Assembly: GCA_964602515.1 (NCBI GenBank) | Contig: CAZRRJ010000002.1 | Coordinates: forward strand, 496,001 to 560,000 | Direction: 5' to 3' | Length of the DNA: 64,000 nucleotides | From: Carboxylicivirga sp964602515 | Lineage (GTDB): Bacteria > Bacteroidota > Bacteroidia > Bacteroidales > Marinilabiliaceae | Part shown: piece by piece, positions 1 through 8,849 of the stretch | Layout of the letters: every line of letters begins with the position of its first letter | How positions within the stretch are numbered: the stretch's first letter is position 1 | Notes under the pieces: generated by a model | What the model was told of the DNA's origin: nothing | The model's database searches: none | What the model saw: only the letters and a program-made list of their open reading frames with translations | Made by a program: the position numbers and the translations under genes

Positions 1-1
1 G

Positions 2-652
2 GAAGACTATGAACGCTTGAAAGAATACACAGGAAATACATCGCATGAATTACAAACACCAATTGCTATCATTAGTGCCAGGCTTGATCAATTAATACAG
101 GCTGATAACCTAACAGAGCAGCAGGTGAAAACCATTGCCGAATTACTTGAAACAACCCAGCGCTTATCAAAGATTAATCAGGCACTTATTTTTCTGGCCA
201 AATTAGATAACCGGGTATTTGCCAATGAAGAAGAAGTATCCTTTAATACCATTATCAGTCAACAGCTCAAAAATCTGGAACTTCTGATTGATGAAAGTAG
301 TCTAAAAGTTAGCTTTATTGACCAGGAGCAATTAAGGGTAAAGATGAACCCATCTTTAGCACATACTTTAATTCAGAATTTACTTAAGAATGCCATCCGT
401 CATAATATAACAGGAGGATATATTGAGATAGTTGTATCTGATAATAAATTATTGATTGCTAATAGTGGTGAAGTAACAAGTTTTGAAGCAGATAAAATGT
501 TCGGGCGCTTTCAAAAAAACAGCCAACACCCACAATCTTTGGGTATTGGTTTATCAATAGTTAAACGTATTTGTGATATTTCTAATATACAGATTAAGTA
601 CGAGCACAATGAAAGTAATCATCATCAGTTCGAACTCAGATTTAATGTTTAG
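2..652 (+). CDS. Sensor histidine kinase, C-terminal part (5' end outside window)
   Basis: The reading frame is already open at the first bases (phase starts at base 2) and no convincing start lies inside, so this is the C-terminal part of a larger protein. It holds the transmitter module of a two-component sensor kinase: an H-box SHELQTP with the phosphoacceptor His encoded at 44-46, an N-box NLLKNAIRHN for ATP binding, and a late G-box GIGLSIVKR. The usual DxGxG box is degenerate (IANSGEV). The sensor and membrane parts lie upstream and cannot be described; a response regulator is probably further left. Its TAG stop overlaps the stop of the convergent pyrophosphatase gene by 3-4 bases, leaving no room for a separate terminator. 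Confidence 0.9.
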   Translation, partial: EDYERLKEYTGNTSHELQTPIAIISARLDQLIQADNLTEQQVKTIAELLETTQRLSKINQALIFLAKLDNRVFANEEEVSFNTIISQQLKNLELLIDESSLKVSFIDQEQLRVKMNPSLAHTLIQNLLKNAIRHNITGGYIEIVVSDNKLLIANSGEVTSFEADKMFGRFQKNSQHPQSLGIGLSIVKRICDISNIQIKYEHNESNHHQFELRFNV

Positions 653-1323
653 TAGCTTGATAAAGCTTTACGTAAGCCTTCAAAGCGACTCTCATAATCT
701 TCTATGGATAATTTAATCACCTCCTTGGCCTCATCAGCATTATACACATGTGTAATTTCAGATTCGTTGCTTAGTCCCGGCATATCCTTATAAGTTAGGA
801 AGTAATGTTTCAGACGTTTAATTACTAACTCAGGTAAGTCGGTAATGTCCTTGTACTCACCATAAACCATATCATTTTTTAAAACCGAAATTATTTTATC
901 ATCAGCCTGGTTGCCATCCAGCATCCTAAAACCTCCTATTGGTATTGCCTTTGCCAGAATGTCACCATGTGGAATATCTTTTTCAGTTAATACCAGGATA
1001 TCTAATGGGTCACCATCTCCAACAATATCTTTCTTTCCCGATTTTTCAGCGCAATATTTACCCACTTTTTTACCACAATACGTTTGTGGTATAAAACCGT
1101 AAGGAGCCGGAACAACATTAGAATATTTTTGGGGCCTGTCAATTTGCAGATAACCACTTACTTTATCAATCTCGTATTTAATCGTATCAACAGGAACAAC
1201 TTCAATAAAACAAGTAACAATATCTGGTGCTTTCTCGCCAATGTCAATGCCATGCCAGGGGTGCGATTTATAACGTAGTCCCATCAGGCGTCCGATAGGA
1301 TCCATTAAGCTGTTTGATGTCAT
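649..1323 (-). CDS. ppa: Inorganic pyrophosphatase, family I
   Basis: Soluble inorganic pyrophosphatase, hydrolysing PPi to phosphate and so pulling nucleotide and polymer synthesis forward. Family I motifs are visible: EIDKVSGYLQIDRP, YGFIPQTY, the metal-binding acidic signature GDGDPLDILVLTE, and IGGFRMLD. The frame is open to 1362, but ATG at 1323 (start MTSNSLMDP) is preferred because AGAAGAG sits just upstream; it gives 224 residues. The longer form would add 13 Lys/Ser/Glu-rich residues with no family match. The gene is convergent with the sensor kinase and stands alone. The 286 bases upstream hold no gene. Function is secure; the exact start is inferred. Confidence 0.93.
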   Translation of the reverse strand: MTSNSLMDPIGRLMGLRYKSHPWHGIDIGEKAPDIVTCFIEVVPVDTIKYEIDKVSGYLQIDRPQKYSNVVPAPYGFIPQTYCGKKVGKYCAEKSGKKDIVGDGDPLDILVLTEKDIPHGDILAKAIPIGGFRMLDGNQADDKIISVLKNDMVYGEYKDITDLPELVIKRLKHYFLTYKDMPGLSNESEITHVYNADEAKEVIKLSIEDYESRFEGLRKALSSY

Positions 1324-1609
1324 ATTCTCTTCTTTTGATGATTTGGATTTGTTGTTTAACAAGCCTAAGTAATAGTTTGTTTAATTGTATAAATATGATA
1401 AATTTCAATCCTATTATAAAACACAATGTACAGATACCAATACTCAAGTTGTTAGAGTCTGATAGCAAAACAATTCTGTGTCTTTGGATCTTAGTGTTAA
1501 GGATATTATACTTAAAAATAAACATGTGGTATATCAACCTTATTATATGGAATGTCTTTAGTAACATTGTTGATATGCGGAGGTTTAACCATATACCTTA
1601 ATTGTTTTT

Positions 1610-3148
1610 CTATGCGCCCCAATTGGAACGATCCAGGCTCCTGTATTGCACGGCTTCAGCCACATGGTTTGCTTGTATTGTTTTCACTCCTTCTAAATCT
1701 GCAATGGTACGCGATACCTTAAGAATACGATCATAAGCCCTTGCCGACAGATCCAAACGCTCCATAGCGGTCTTTAAAATTTGCATGCCGGCATCATCGG
1801 GAGTAGCATATTTTGCCAGTTGCCGACTGCTCATTTGGGCATTACAATGCACTTGTTCATTATCCTCAAAGCGTTGGTTCTGTATTTTACGTGCTTTAAT
1901 CACACGTTCCCTTACAGCAATACTATTCTCTGACGGAGGTGCTTCGGCCAGTTTATTAAATGGAACAGGTACGACTTCAATATGTAAATCAATACGATCG
2001 AGTAAAGGACCGGATATTTTACTTAAATATTTTTGAACTACGCCGGGACTGCAAACACATTTTTTATCCGGATGATTAAAGTAGCCACACGGACATGGAT
2101 TCATTGAGCTTACCAGCATAAAACTGGCTGGATAATCAATGGTAAAACGTGCGCGTGAAATACTTATTTGCCTGTCTTCAAGTGGTTGGCGCATTACTTC
2201 AAGCACGGTGCGTTTAAACTCAGGCAATTCATCCAAAAATAAAACCCCATTGTGAGATAAGGAAATTTCACCCGGTTGTGGAAAAGAACCACCACCAACC
2301 AGGGCCACATCTGAAATGGTATGGTGCGGACTACGGAAAGGCCGTTGTGTAATTAAAGCATTTGTAGCTCCTGTTTTACCGGCCACCGAATGAATCTTAG
2401 TTGTTTCTAAAGCTTCATCAAGTGTTAGTGGAGGTAATATGCTTACCAGCCGCTTAGCCAGCATGGATTTGCCTGCTCCCGGTGGGCCAATCATAATAAG
2501 GTTATGTCCGCCTGCTGCTGCAATCTCCAATGAGCGTTTTACACTCTCCTGTCCTTTAACGTCAGAAAAATCAAAGTCAATCACTTGAGTGCTTCTCTCA
2601 AATTCTTCTTCGGTATTGACACTAATTGGTTTTGCCTGATCTTCATCTTCCAGGAAACGAATGACCTCCATAATATTCTCAAAGCCATAGATGTCAATAT
2701 CATTAACAACTGCTGCCTCCCTGGCATTTTGAATGGGTAAAATACATCCTTTAAATCCTTCCTCTTTGGCACGTAATGCCATTGGTAAAACACCTTTTAC
2801 AGCTTGCAGGCTGCCATCAAGAGACAGTTCGCCCATCATAATGTAATGATCTAATTTAGTATTAACAATCTGGGATGATGCAGCTAATACGCCTATGGCA
2901 AGAGGCAGGTCGTAAGCAGCTCCCTCTTTACGAATATCAGCAGGAGCCATATTAATTACAATCTTATGCCCCGGCCATTTATATCCACTGACTTTTATTG
3001 CTGAATCAATCCGTTGATGGCTTTCTTTAACGGCATTATCGGGTAAGCCGACTAAGAAAAAACGGATACCTTTTGATATATTAACTTCAATAGTGATGGT
3101 AAAAGCATCAATGCCACTAACGGCAGATCCAAAGGTTTTTACAAGCAT
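1610..3148 (-). CDS. YifB/ComM-family Mg-chelatase-like AAA+ ATPase
   Basis: A 512-residue member of the ComM/YifB family. In naturally competent bacteria ComM is a hexameric helicase that promotes branch migration during integration of transformed DNA; many non-competent species also keep it. Residues 1-170 form the ribosomal-S5-like/ChlI domain, followed by the AAA+ core with Walker A GPPGAGKS, Walker B LFLDELPEF and a sensor segment, then a Cys cluster NPCPCGY...KKCVCSP (zinc-binding-like) and the Mg_chelatase_C helical domain to the C-terminus. Length is normal for the family. A perfect 13-bp inverted repeat sits directly upstream of the ATG and could control it. Competence itself cannot be judged from this window. 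Confidence 0.93.
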   Translation of the reverse strand: MLVKTFGSAVSGIDAFTITIEVNISKGIRFFLVGLPDNAVKESHQRIDSAIKVSGYKWPGHKIVINMAPADIRKEGAAYDLPLAIGVLAASSQIVNTKLDHYIMMGELSLDGSLQAVKGVLPMALRAKEEGFKGCILPIQNAREAAVVNDIDIYGFENIMEVIRFLEDEDQAKPISVNTEEEFERSTQVIDFDFSDVKGQESVKRSLEIAAAGGHNLIMIGPPGAGKSMLAKRLVSILPPLTLDEALETTKIHSVAGKTGATNALITQRPFRSPHHTISDVALVGGGSFPQPGEISLSHNGVLFLDELPEFKRTVLEVMRQPLEDRQISISRARFTIDYPASFMLVSSMNPCPCGYFNHPDKKCVCSPGVVQKYLSKISGPLLDRIDLHIEVVPVPFNKLAEAPPSENSIAVRERVIKARKIQNQRFEDNEQVHCNAQMSSRQLAKYATPDDAGMQILKTAMERLDLSARAYDRILKVSRTIADLEGVKTIQANHVAEAVQYRSLDRSNWGA

Positions 3149-3153
3149 ATCTG

Positions 3154-3187
3154 AAATAATTTTAACCTAAGATAGTTAAAATTATTT
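3154..3187 (-). repeat. Perfect 13-bp inverted repeat just upstream of the yifB start
   Basis: Arms 3154-3166 and 3175-3187 are exact reverse complements with an 8-base loop. On the minus strand the loop reads TATCTTAG, one mismatch from the Bacteroidota -7 box TAnnTTTG, and the ATG follows five bases after the repeat. It could be an operator around a promoter, or a leader hairpin covering the translation start. AT-rich composition makes some inverted repeats expected, though 13 of 13 is long. Confidence 0.5.
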
Positions 3188-3257
3188 AACAGAATAGCAA
3201 TTGTGTAGCCAATTATCGTAAAGATTATAAATTATTTGTATGGAGAGGTATTTGAGG

Positions 3258-3983
3258 TTATTTTGGTACTACGCTATCATACAGGTCTATATGAAATTCA
3301 CCTTTTGACATAAACTTGTTATATAAATCGATCACTATAGCGAGGTCGGGTTCTACTTCCTTATTTTTTATGCTTTCAATTAACTCGGGACATTCCGGCA
3401 AATGCTTTTGCATGGCTTTTATTAATTGCTTTCGGGGAGAGTTGAGGCTTATACTAGGCATAACCGCTACTTTTGTAATAATAAATTGCTCTGCAAAGAG
3501 AATATTTGGTTTCTTGATGTAGTAAATAGAATGTGCATTGATTTCTCCACCAGCATTATAAGAAGTAACATACACAGTACCATCTTTTTTTGTACGATAG
3601 TTGTTACCCGTTACATAAAGCGTTGTATGGCCTTTCACTGCTACAAGAAGAGTATATTTGAATTTAAGTTGTTCTAAATTTGCAACATGCTTAGGTTTAA
3701 GATCTATAAAATGACATTCAAAATTATACTCTTCTCCTGTATCAGAATAGGTAGTAAAAGAGTTAACAGACAAGGTTTTTATTTCTTCTACTTCAGCATC
3801 TAGGTGTTCTTTAAATTCTAGTTTAACTGTTAGTGCTGTTTTAGGAACTTTTATAAAACCTGATTTAACAGAGCCATCTGTTAAGCTAAGCTTACATTTT
3901 ACAAACTTTTTCCCGGCCTTTGCTTGTGAAACTGCAAAAGCTTCAAAAAAAATGAGAATTAAAATAAATAGAGTGTTGCGCAT
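3258..3983 (-). CDS. Exported protein of unknown function
   Basis: I do not recognise this 241-residue protein. The first ~23 residues form a clear signal peptide (hydrophobic LFILILIFFEAFAVS, then a likely cleavage after QAKA), so it should be periplasmic or outer-membrane associated. It has no lipobox cysteine and no further membrane segment. The mature part is mixed alpha/beta in appearance, with a strand-rich first half (repeated short Val/Lys/Leu strands) and a charged C-terminal third. It stands alone, has its own TATCTTTG box upstream, and is separated from the next gene by the insertion sequence. Base composition resembles its neighbours. Confidence 0.75.
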   Translation of the reverse strand: MRNTLFILILIFFEAFAVSQAKAGKKFVKCKLSLTDGSVKSGFIKVPKTALTVKLEFKEHLDAEVEEIKTLSVNSFTTYSDTGEEYNFECHFIDLKPKHVANLEQLKFKYTLLVAVKGHTTLYVTGNNYRTKKDGTVYVTSYNAGGEINAHSIYYIKKPNILFAEQFIITKVAVMPSISLNSPRKQLIKAMQKHLPECPELIESIKNKEVEPDLAIVIDLYNKFMSKGEFHIDLYDSVVPK

Positions 3984-4006
3984 AATTGTATTACTATGAT
4001 ATGCGG

Positions 4007-4014
4007 CAAAGATA
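4007..4014 (-). promoter_or_regulatory. Putative -7 box (TATCTTTG) for the exported protein gene
   Basis: On the minus strand this reads TATCTTTG, an exact match to the Bacteroidota TAnnTTTG -7 element, 24 bases before the start codon at 3983. I did not find a clear TTTG -33 element. Confidence 0.5.
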
Positions 4015-4051
4015 ATTAAAATAATGCATATTGTAAAATAATAATTTATCA

Positions 4052-4070
4052 GGGAGGCTATAGTCTCCCT
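4052..4070. terminator. Possible hairpin terminator remnant left of the IS
   Basis: GGGAG pairs with CTCCC around a short loop, extended by weaker pairs to a 9-bp stem with a 2-base loop, followed by only three T on the plus strand. It has no plus-strand gene upstream in the window. It may be an orphaned terminator or an unrelated palindrome. Confidence 0.3.
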
Positions 4071-4126
4071 TTAAGCTGCTGTGATGAATTTGAATTACGA
4101 TCTGGTTGTAGGATTCCCCGTTAATC

Positions 4127-4147
4127 GACCATTAGAAAATAGAGTTT
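4127..4147 (+). repeat. Left terminal inverted repeat of the IS
   Basis: GACCATTAGAAAATAGAGTT and one more T. It matches the reverse complement of 5294-5314 at 19 of 21 positions. Confidence 0.65.
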
Positions 4148-4207
4148 CGACAAGCCCGTAGGGCGCGTTCATCTAAGAAATGTAATTTTTAAAAGGTTAA
4201 ATGAATT

Positions 4208-4474
4208 ATGAATAAAACACGATTTACAGAACACCAGATTCTATCAATTCTTAAACAGCAGGAAACCGGCTTGAAGGTTTCTGACATCTGCCGTGAGTGT
4301 GGCATTAGCCCAGCCACCTTTTACAACAGGAAATCCAAGTATAGTGGAATGGATGCCTCACAATTGAAAAAGCTTAAGGATCTGGAAGAGGAAAATGCCA
4401 GATTGAAAAAGATGTATGCAGAGCTAAGTCTGGTTCATTATGCTTTCAAGGATGCTGTCGAAAAAAAGCTTTAA
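4208..4474 (+). CDS. IS3-family transposase OrfA
   Basis: An 88-residue protein with an N-terminal helix-turn-helix of the HTH_Tnp_1 type (RFTEHQILSILKQQETG, then ISPATFYNRKSKY) followed by a leucine-zipper-like coiled coil (LKKLKDLEEENARLKKMYAE). This is the DNA-binding and dimerisation subunit that recognises the element ends. It terminates at TAA just after the slippery A-run. The frame is intact and length is typical. The closest subgroup by motif is IS407/IS51. In an active element most OrfB would be made as an OrfAB fusion by -1 frameshifting from this gene. Confidence 0.9.
   Translation: MNKTRFTEHQILSILKQQETGLKVSDICRECGISPATFYNRKSKYSGMDASQLKKLKDLEEENARLKKMYAELSLVHYAFKDAVEKKL
4462..4468 (+). 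other. Slippery heptamer for programmed -1 frameshift (A_AAA_AAG)
   Basis: The bases AAAAAAG lie in the OrfA frame as A AAA AAG, one codon before the OrfA stop. A -1 slip here enters the OrfB frame directly (next codons Ala-Leu-Arg-Ser-Glu), as in other IS3-family elements. I did not establish a downstream stimulatory structure. Confidence 0.7.
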
Positions 4475-5277
4475 GGTCTGAGCAAAAGAAAACTTTGGCT
4501 AATCACATGATTGAAGAGCATTCAATTAGTGTGCGTCAGGCCTGTAATCAAGTAACCCTCCCAAGGTCGACGTTTTTATACGTTCCCTAGGAGAAAACTG
4601 ATCAGCCAATTATAGAACAGCTCTCGTTTCTAACAGAGAAACACCCGGCAATTGGATTTTGGATGTGTTTTCACCGATTAAGAGCGATGGATTTTCATTG
4701 GCATCATAAACGGGTTTATCGAGTTTATACAGCAATGAATTTAAACATTAGAAGAAGAGCTAAGAAACGGCTACCTGCAAGAGCAAAACAGCAGCTATTC
4801 CAGCCGCCTGAGCCTAATCACGTTTGGTCTCTTGATTTCATGAGTGATAGCTTATGGAATGGGAAAAGATACAGACTGCTAAATGTTATAGATGATTATA
4901 ATCGCCAGGTTCTAGCCATAGAGGCTGACACTTCACTACCTGCTTTGAGAGTGGTCAGAACACTAGAAAGACTTAAAGAAGACAGAGGCTTACCTAAGAT
5001 GATTCGAGTTGATAATGGTCCTGAACTCATCAGCAACAAGCTTGATGCATGGTGTAAGGATAATAAAATTGAGCTTGCTTTTATACAGCCGGGAAAACCA
5101 ACTCAAAATGCTTTCATAGAGCGATTGAATGGGAGCTTAAGACGAGAATTACTCAATGCGTATATTTTTAGAACCTTATCCGAAGTCAGAGACAAAGCCT
5201 ATGATTGGATGGAAGATTATAACAAAAATAGACCACATAAGGCACTTAATTACAAAACACCAATGGAGCTTATGTGA
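4465..5277 (+). pseudogene. IS3-family transposase OrfB (DDE integrase), interrupted by TAG
   Basis: Reading on in the -1 frame from the slippery site gives an N-terminal HTH_21-like part, then an in-frame TAG at 4588-4590 within the segment ending RSTFLYVP. The same frame then continues open to 5277, so a single nonsense change has split the gene. The distal part has a complete rve/DDE core: first Asp in WSLDFMS, second Asp in RVDNGPELIS, Glu in AFIERLNGSLRRELL, and a C-terminal RPHKALNYKTPMEL typical of IS3 transposases. An internal ATG at 4663 could start a 204-residue product that would lack the N-terminal helical region. Function is probably lost. Confidence 0.82.
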
Positions 5278-5293
5278 GAAAATCCTATTTTTA

Positions 5294-5314
5294 AAACTCT
5301 ATTTTTGAATGGTC
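5294..5314 (-). repeat. Right terminal inverted repeat of the IS
   Basis: Its reverse complement begins GACCATTCAAAAATAGAGTT and pairs with the left repeat at 4127-4147 with two mismatches. Confidence 0.65.
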
Positions 5315-5408
5315 CTATTTTTTGGGAAGCTTACAAATAGAAAGAATGTGATTCCTTTTATTCTCTTGCCAATCACATTAATTCCTTTAAGAAAAATAAA
5401 GTCGGTTA

Positions 5409-6227
5409 TTACACTGTAATAGTCATTCCACTACCACAATACATTACTTTTCCGGGAAAGGCAATATCAAACAATTCAAAGGCATGTTGCCCGGAGCAAT
5501 GGTTAAGCGCCCATTGCTTAATATTAAAAGGAGAAAGTCCATTAATAACCTTACTGATTTCGGCGTCTTCTTTGCCCTGTAGGTGAATGCCTCCGGCTAC
5601 CACGCTAAACTCAGAATAATTAAAGCGCAACTTAACCTGGTGCAGAATATTTACAATGCCCGTATGTGCACAACCGCACACTACAACCGGATTTTTACTT
5701 GTTTTGGCTAGTAAAATCAATTCATCATCAAAAGTATCGGGTGTATAACCACCGTTTGTTTTAGTTACCAGTCTATCATTGGTAAACTCAAAACCTGTCT
5801 GCGGTTTTATCCTTGTTAGTATCCATAAATCTTTTACCAGTTCAGTATCTTCCTTAAGATATAAAAAGCGATTTGCATATTGATTCACTTTATTACGCCA
5901 CGGAATCCCATTTTCTTTAACCATTTGTGGAGATTTCGAGAAGCGTTGCTTAAAAGCATGGGGGTGAACAATAACTTTGGCTTTTGAATTAAGCTTTAAA
6001 AAATATGGTAAGCCACCTGTATGGTCGTAGTGGCCGTGGCTGATAATGACATAATCAACATCTTCTAAATTGATTCCTAACAATTGGGCATTGTGTATTA
6101 ATCGGGAAGACTGGCCTGTATCGAAAAGAATGTTGCATTGCTCTGTTTGTATCAAAAATGACAGGCCATGTTCACATTTAAGCTGTTTAATTGCTTGTTT
6201 GTTATCGATAAGGGCAGTCAGCTTCAT
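5409..6227 (-). CDS. MBL-fold metallo-hydrolase
   Basis: A 272-residue metallo-beta-lactamase-fold protein. The metal signature SHGHYDHTGG (HxHxDH) is intact, and further ligand histidines appear in VVCGCAHTG and NHCSGQHAFELF. The pattern ILFDTGQSSRLIHNA before the signature and the CGCAHTGIVN block resemble the branch annotated as dihydropterin-ribofuranosyl-aminobenzene phosphate synthase-like hydrolases (MJ0301 type), but the substrate in bacteria is not established. There is no signal peptide, so it is cytoplasmic. The gene is divergent from priA, with 87 bases between the two starts. It lies directly beside the right end of the insertion sequence, 95 bases away, and appears undamaged. 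Confidence 0.85.
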   Translation of the reverse strand: MKLTALIDNKQAIKQLKCEHGLSFLIQTEQCNILFDTGQSSRLIHNAQLLGINLEDVDYVIISHGHYDHTGGLPYFLKLNSKAKVIVHPHAFKQRFSKSPQMVKENGIPWRNKVNQYANRFLYLKEDTELVKDLWILTRIKPQTGFEFTNDRLVTKTNGGYTPDTFDDELILLAKTSKNPVVVCGCAHTGIVNILHQVKLRFNYSEFSVVAGGIHLQGKEDAEISKVINGLSPFNIKQWALNHCSGQHAFELFDIAFPGKVMYCGSGMTITV

Positions 6228-6288
6228 TGTAATTCATTTTGTTTGGCTAAGGTAATAACTAGTTTGGTATATTTTCAAACACTCTCCT

Positions 6289-6296
6289 TATCTTTA
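6289..6296 (+). promoter_or_regulatory. Putative -7 box (TATCTTTA) for priA
   Basis: TATCTTTA differs from TAnnTTTG at the last base. A TTTG at 6263-6266 lies 22 bases upstream, near the usual -33 spacing. The box is 18 bases before the preferred priA ATG at 6315, supporting that start over the longer frame. Confidence 0.4.
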
Positions 6297-6314
6297 GCAG
6301 CTCAAAATTTTCCT

Positions 6315-8786
6315 ATGACCAATAATACATTTTTTGCCGATATTATATTACCAGTGCCATTGCCAAGGCTGTTTACCTACTCCATACCTGCAGAGATGGA
6401 GTCGTTTGCACAGGTCGGTAAGCGTGTGGTGGTACCATTTGGTAAAAAGAAAGTGTATTCAGGAATTGTTTATAAGTTACACCACGATAAACCCGGAGAA
6501 TACGAAACGAAAGACATCATCTCTGTTTTGGATGACGAAGCTGTAGTGAATGCTTTTCAGCTGAAATTCTGGGACTGGCTGGCTGATTATTACCAGTGTA
6601 CTTTAGGTGAAGTGTATAAAGCGGCTTTACCGTCGGGCTTGAAGATGGAAAGTGAAACGAGAATTATTTATAATGCTGAATTTGAAGCAGTGGCACCTTT
6701 ATCGGAGCGAGAGAATACAGTATTGGATATTATATCAGGTAAAAAAGTTTGCTCCATAAATGATGTAAACCAGTTGAGTGGAATTAAGAACTGCCTGCCT
6801 GTAATAAAGCGACTACTTGAATATAATGCTGTTTTTATTAACGAACACCTTAAAGAAAGCTATAAATCCAGAACTGAAAAGGTAATTTCCTTACATCCTG
6901 ATTGCCAGTCAGAAGAAGCCTTGCAAAAAGTGTTTGACCAGTTGGAAAGGGCACCAAAACAGCAAGAGTTATTAATGACTTTACTGTCGTTGGTTGGTGG
7001 ACTGACAGGTGCCATAACCAACCAAAATACAGGTAAGACCGAACTACTAAATAAAGCTAAAGCCTCGGCTAATACACTAAAAGAACTTTGTAACAAAAAG
7101 GTATTTCTGGAACAGGTAAAAGCTGTTGATCGCCTTGATTTATCAGAAAAGGAAACACAGGTTGCCAATGCATTGAGTGAAGTGCAGCAGGTAGCATTTG
7201 ATGAGATAAAAGCAGGGTTTGAAAAGAAAGATGTGACTTTACTGCATGGTGTAACATCGGGTGGTAAAACCGAAATCTATATTCATTTGATAGAAGAACA
7301 GCTAAGGCAGGGAAAGCAGGTGCTGTACCTTTTACCTGAGATTGCTTTAACAACACAAATAACATCCCGCCTGCAAAAGCATTTTGGTAACCAGATGGGT
7401 ATTTACCATAGCAAGTTTGCCGATGCCGAACGGGTTGAGGTATGGCAAAACCTACAGCTGCATAAAACCTATAAGCTTATTGTTGGGGTTCGTTCATCGG
7501 TCTTTTTACCTTTTTCAAAGCTCGGCCTTATTATTGTTGACGAGGAGCATGAGAATACCTATAAGCAATTTGACCCGGCACCACGTTACCATGCCCGTGA
7601 TGCTGCGATTGTATTGGGTAAAACATTTGGAGCAAAGGTCTTACTGGGTACGGCAACGCCTTCTGTAGAGTCGTATTTTAATGCGCAGCAAGGCAAATAT
7701 GCCTTAGTGGAATTACTTCAGCGTTTTGAAGGTATTAAAATGCCTGATATTATTGCTGTTGATGTGCGTGAGGCAAAGCGTAAAAAGCAGATGAGCTCGC
7801 ATTTTTCGCCAGTGTTGCTGGAGAAGATTGATAGTGCACTGCAAAAAGGCGAACAGGTAATATTATTTCAGAATCGCCGTGGTTTTAGTCCATTTATTGA
7901 GTGTGGACAGTGTGCCTTTGTGGTAAAATGTGTGAATTGCGATGTTAGCATGACATACCATAAACACCTAAACCAGTTGGTGTGTCATTATTGTAATCAT
8001 TCTATGCAATTACCAACGGTTTGTCCGGCTTGTCACAGTCCGGCCATTGAAACACGGGGTTTTGGTACCGAAAAAATTGAAGAAGAGATGAGTTTGCTCT
8101 ATCCAGACCATAAAGTAGGGCGAATGGATCTGGATACAACCCGTAGTAAAGCCGGTTACGATAAGTTGATAAAGAAATTTGAAGATGGTGAAGTGCATAT
8201 ACTTATTGGTACACAGATGATTGCCAAAGGTCTGGATTTTGATAATGTGAGTGTTGTGGGAATTCTTAATGCCGATAATATGCTTAATTATCCCGATTTT
8301 AGAGCATTTGAGCGCAGTTACCAGCTGATGACACAGGTAGGTGGCCGTGCAGGACGAAAGAATAAGCAAGGCCTTGTGGTATTGCAAACGTCTAACCCTA
8401 TGCATCCGGTTATACTAGATGTTATAAACCATAACTTCATTAACCATTACAATGCACAGCTTGAGGAGAGGCAGATGTTTAAGTACCCGCCCTATTACCG
8501 TCTTATTAATATTACCATCAAGCACAAAGATCAGCAATTAACCAATAAAGCATCTCACTTGCTGGCAAGGCAGCTGGGTGTTATATTTGGTAGCCGGGTA
8601 TTAGGACCACAGGCTCCTGTTATTAATCGTATCCAAAATCTCTTTATTAAAAAAATACTAATAAAACTGGAGAAAAAAGCATCACCATCAAAAGTAAAAG
8701 ATCTGATGCGCGAAGCTATTTTTAGCCTTCAGGCACAGCAGGAATTCAGGTATGTTACTTTTCAGATTGATGTTGATCCGATGTAA
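6315..8786 (+). CDS. priA: Primosomal protein N' (replication restart helicase PriA)
   Basis: PriA recognises abandoned replication forks and D-loops, unwinds the lagging arm and reloads the replisome. The 823-residue product shows the 3'-end-binding domain at the N-terminus (ADIILPVPLPRLFTYSIP), helicase motif I GVTSGGKTEIY, DEAH-type box VDEEHENTYKQFD, GTATPSVESY, and a zinc module with four CxxC pairs (CGQCAFVVKCVNCD, then CHYCNH and CPACHS). Motifs V and VI follow as GTQMIAKGLDF and QVGGRAGR. The frame is open back to 6168, but the extra residues have no family match and overlap the divergent MBL gene, so ATG 6315 is taken. Full length for the family, no defects. Confidence 0.95.
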   Translation: MTNNTFFADIILPVPLPRLFTYSIPAEMESFAQVGKRVVVPFGKKKVYSGIVYKLHHDKPGEYETKDIISVLDDEAVVNAFQLKFWDWLADYYQCTLGEVYKAALPSGLKMESETRIIYNAEFEAVAPLSERENTVLDIISGKKVCSINDVNQLSGIKNCLPVIKRLLEYNAVFINEHLKESYKSRTEKVISLHPDCQSEEALQKVFDQLERAPKQQELLMTLLSLVGGLTGAITNQNTGKTELLNKAKASANTLKELCNKKVFLEQVKAVDRLDLSEKETQVANALSEVQQVAFDEIKAGFEKKDVTLLHGVTSGGKTEIYIHLIEEQLRQGKQVLYLLPEIALTTQITSRLQKHFGNQMGIYHSKFADAERVEVWQNLQLHKTYKLIVGVRSSVFLPFSKLGLIIVDEEHENTYKQFDPAPRYHARDAAIVLGKTFGAKVLLGTATPSVESYFNAQQGKYALVELLQRFEGIKMPDIIAVDVREAKRKKQMSSHFSPVLLEKIDSALQKGEQVILFQNRRGFSPFIECGQCAFVVKCVNCDVSMTYHKHLNQLVCHYCNHSMQLPTVCPACHSPAIETRGFGTEKIEEEMSLLYPDHKVGRMDLDTTRSKAGYDKLIKKFEDGEVHILIGTQMIAKGLDFDNVSVVGILNADNMLNYPDFRAFERSYQLMTQVGGRAGRKNKQGLVVLQTSNPMHPVILDVINHNFINHYNAQLEERQMFKYPPYYRLINITIKHKDQQLTNKASHLLARQLGVIFGSRVLGPQAPVINRIQNLFIKKILIKLEKKASPSKVKDLMREAIFSLQAQQEFRYVTFQIDVDPM

Positions 8787-8849
8787 TAACCTATTGAAAA
8801 ATTTTAGGGTTAAATAAATACGGATTATAAAGCCTTTGAACAGATCAGC

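Larger units (their letters stand above)
4127..5314 (+). mobile_element. IS3-family insertion sequence (IS407/IS51-like), decayed copy
   Basis: An element of roughly 1.2 kb bounded by imperfect 21-bp inverted repeats (4127-4147 and 5294-5314, 19 of 21 positions complementary). It carries the IS3 arrangement: a small orfA with a helix-turn-helix and coiled coil, a slippery A_AAA_AAG at its end, and an orfB DDE integrase in the -1 frame. OrfB has an in-frame TAG at 4588, so this copy is probably inactive. No 3-4 bp target duplication is obvious beside the repeats as I placed them, so the true ends may lie a few bases further out or the flanks have changed. Confidence 0.85.

Noticed and set aside
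4147..4200. Possible additional IS left-end sequence outside the repeat
   Set aside because: No direct target duplication or matching partner at the right end was seen.
8010..8405. 131-codon minus-strand open frame inside priA
   Set aside because: It is a shadow of the priA coding strand (zinc module and helicase motifs) with no ribosome site or known domain.
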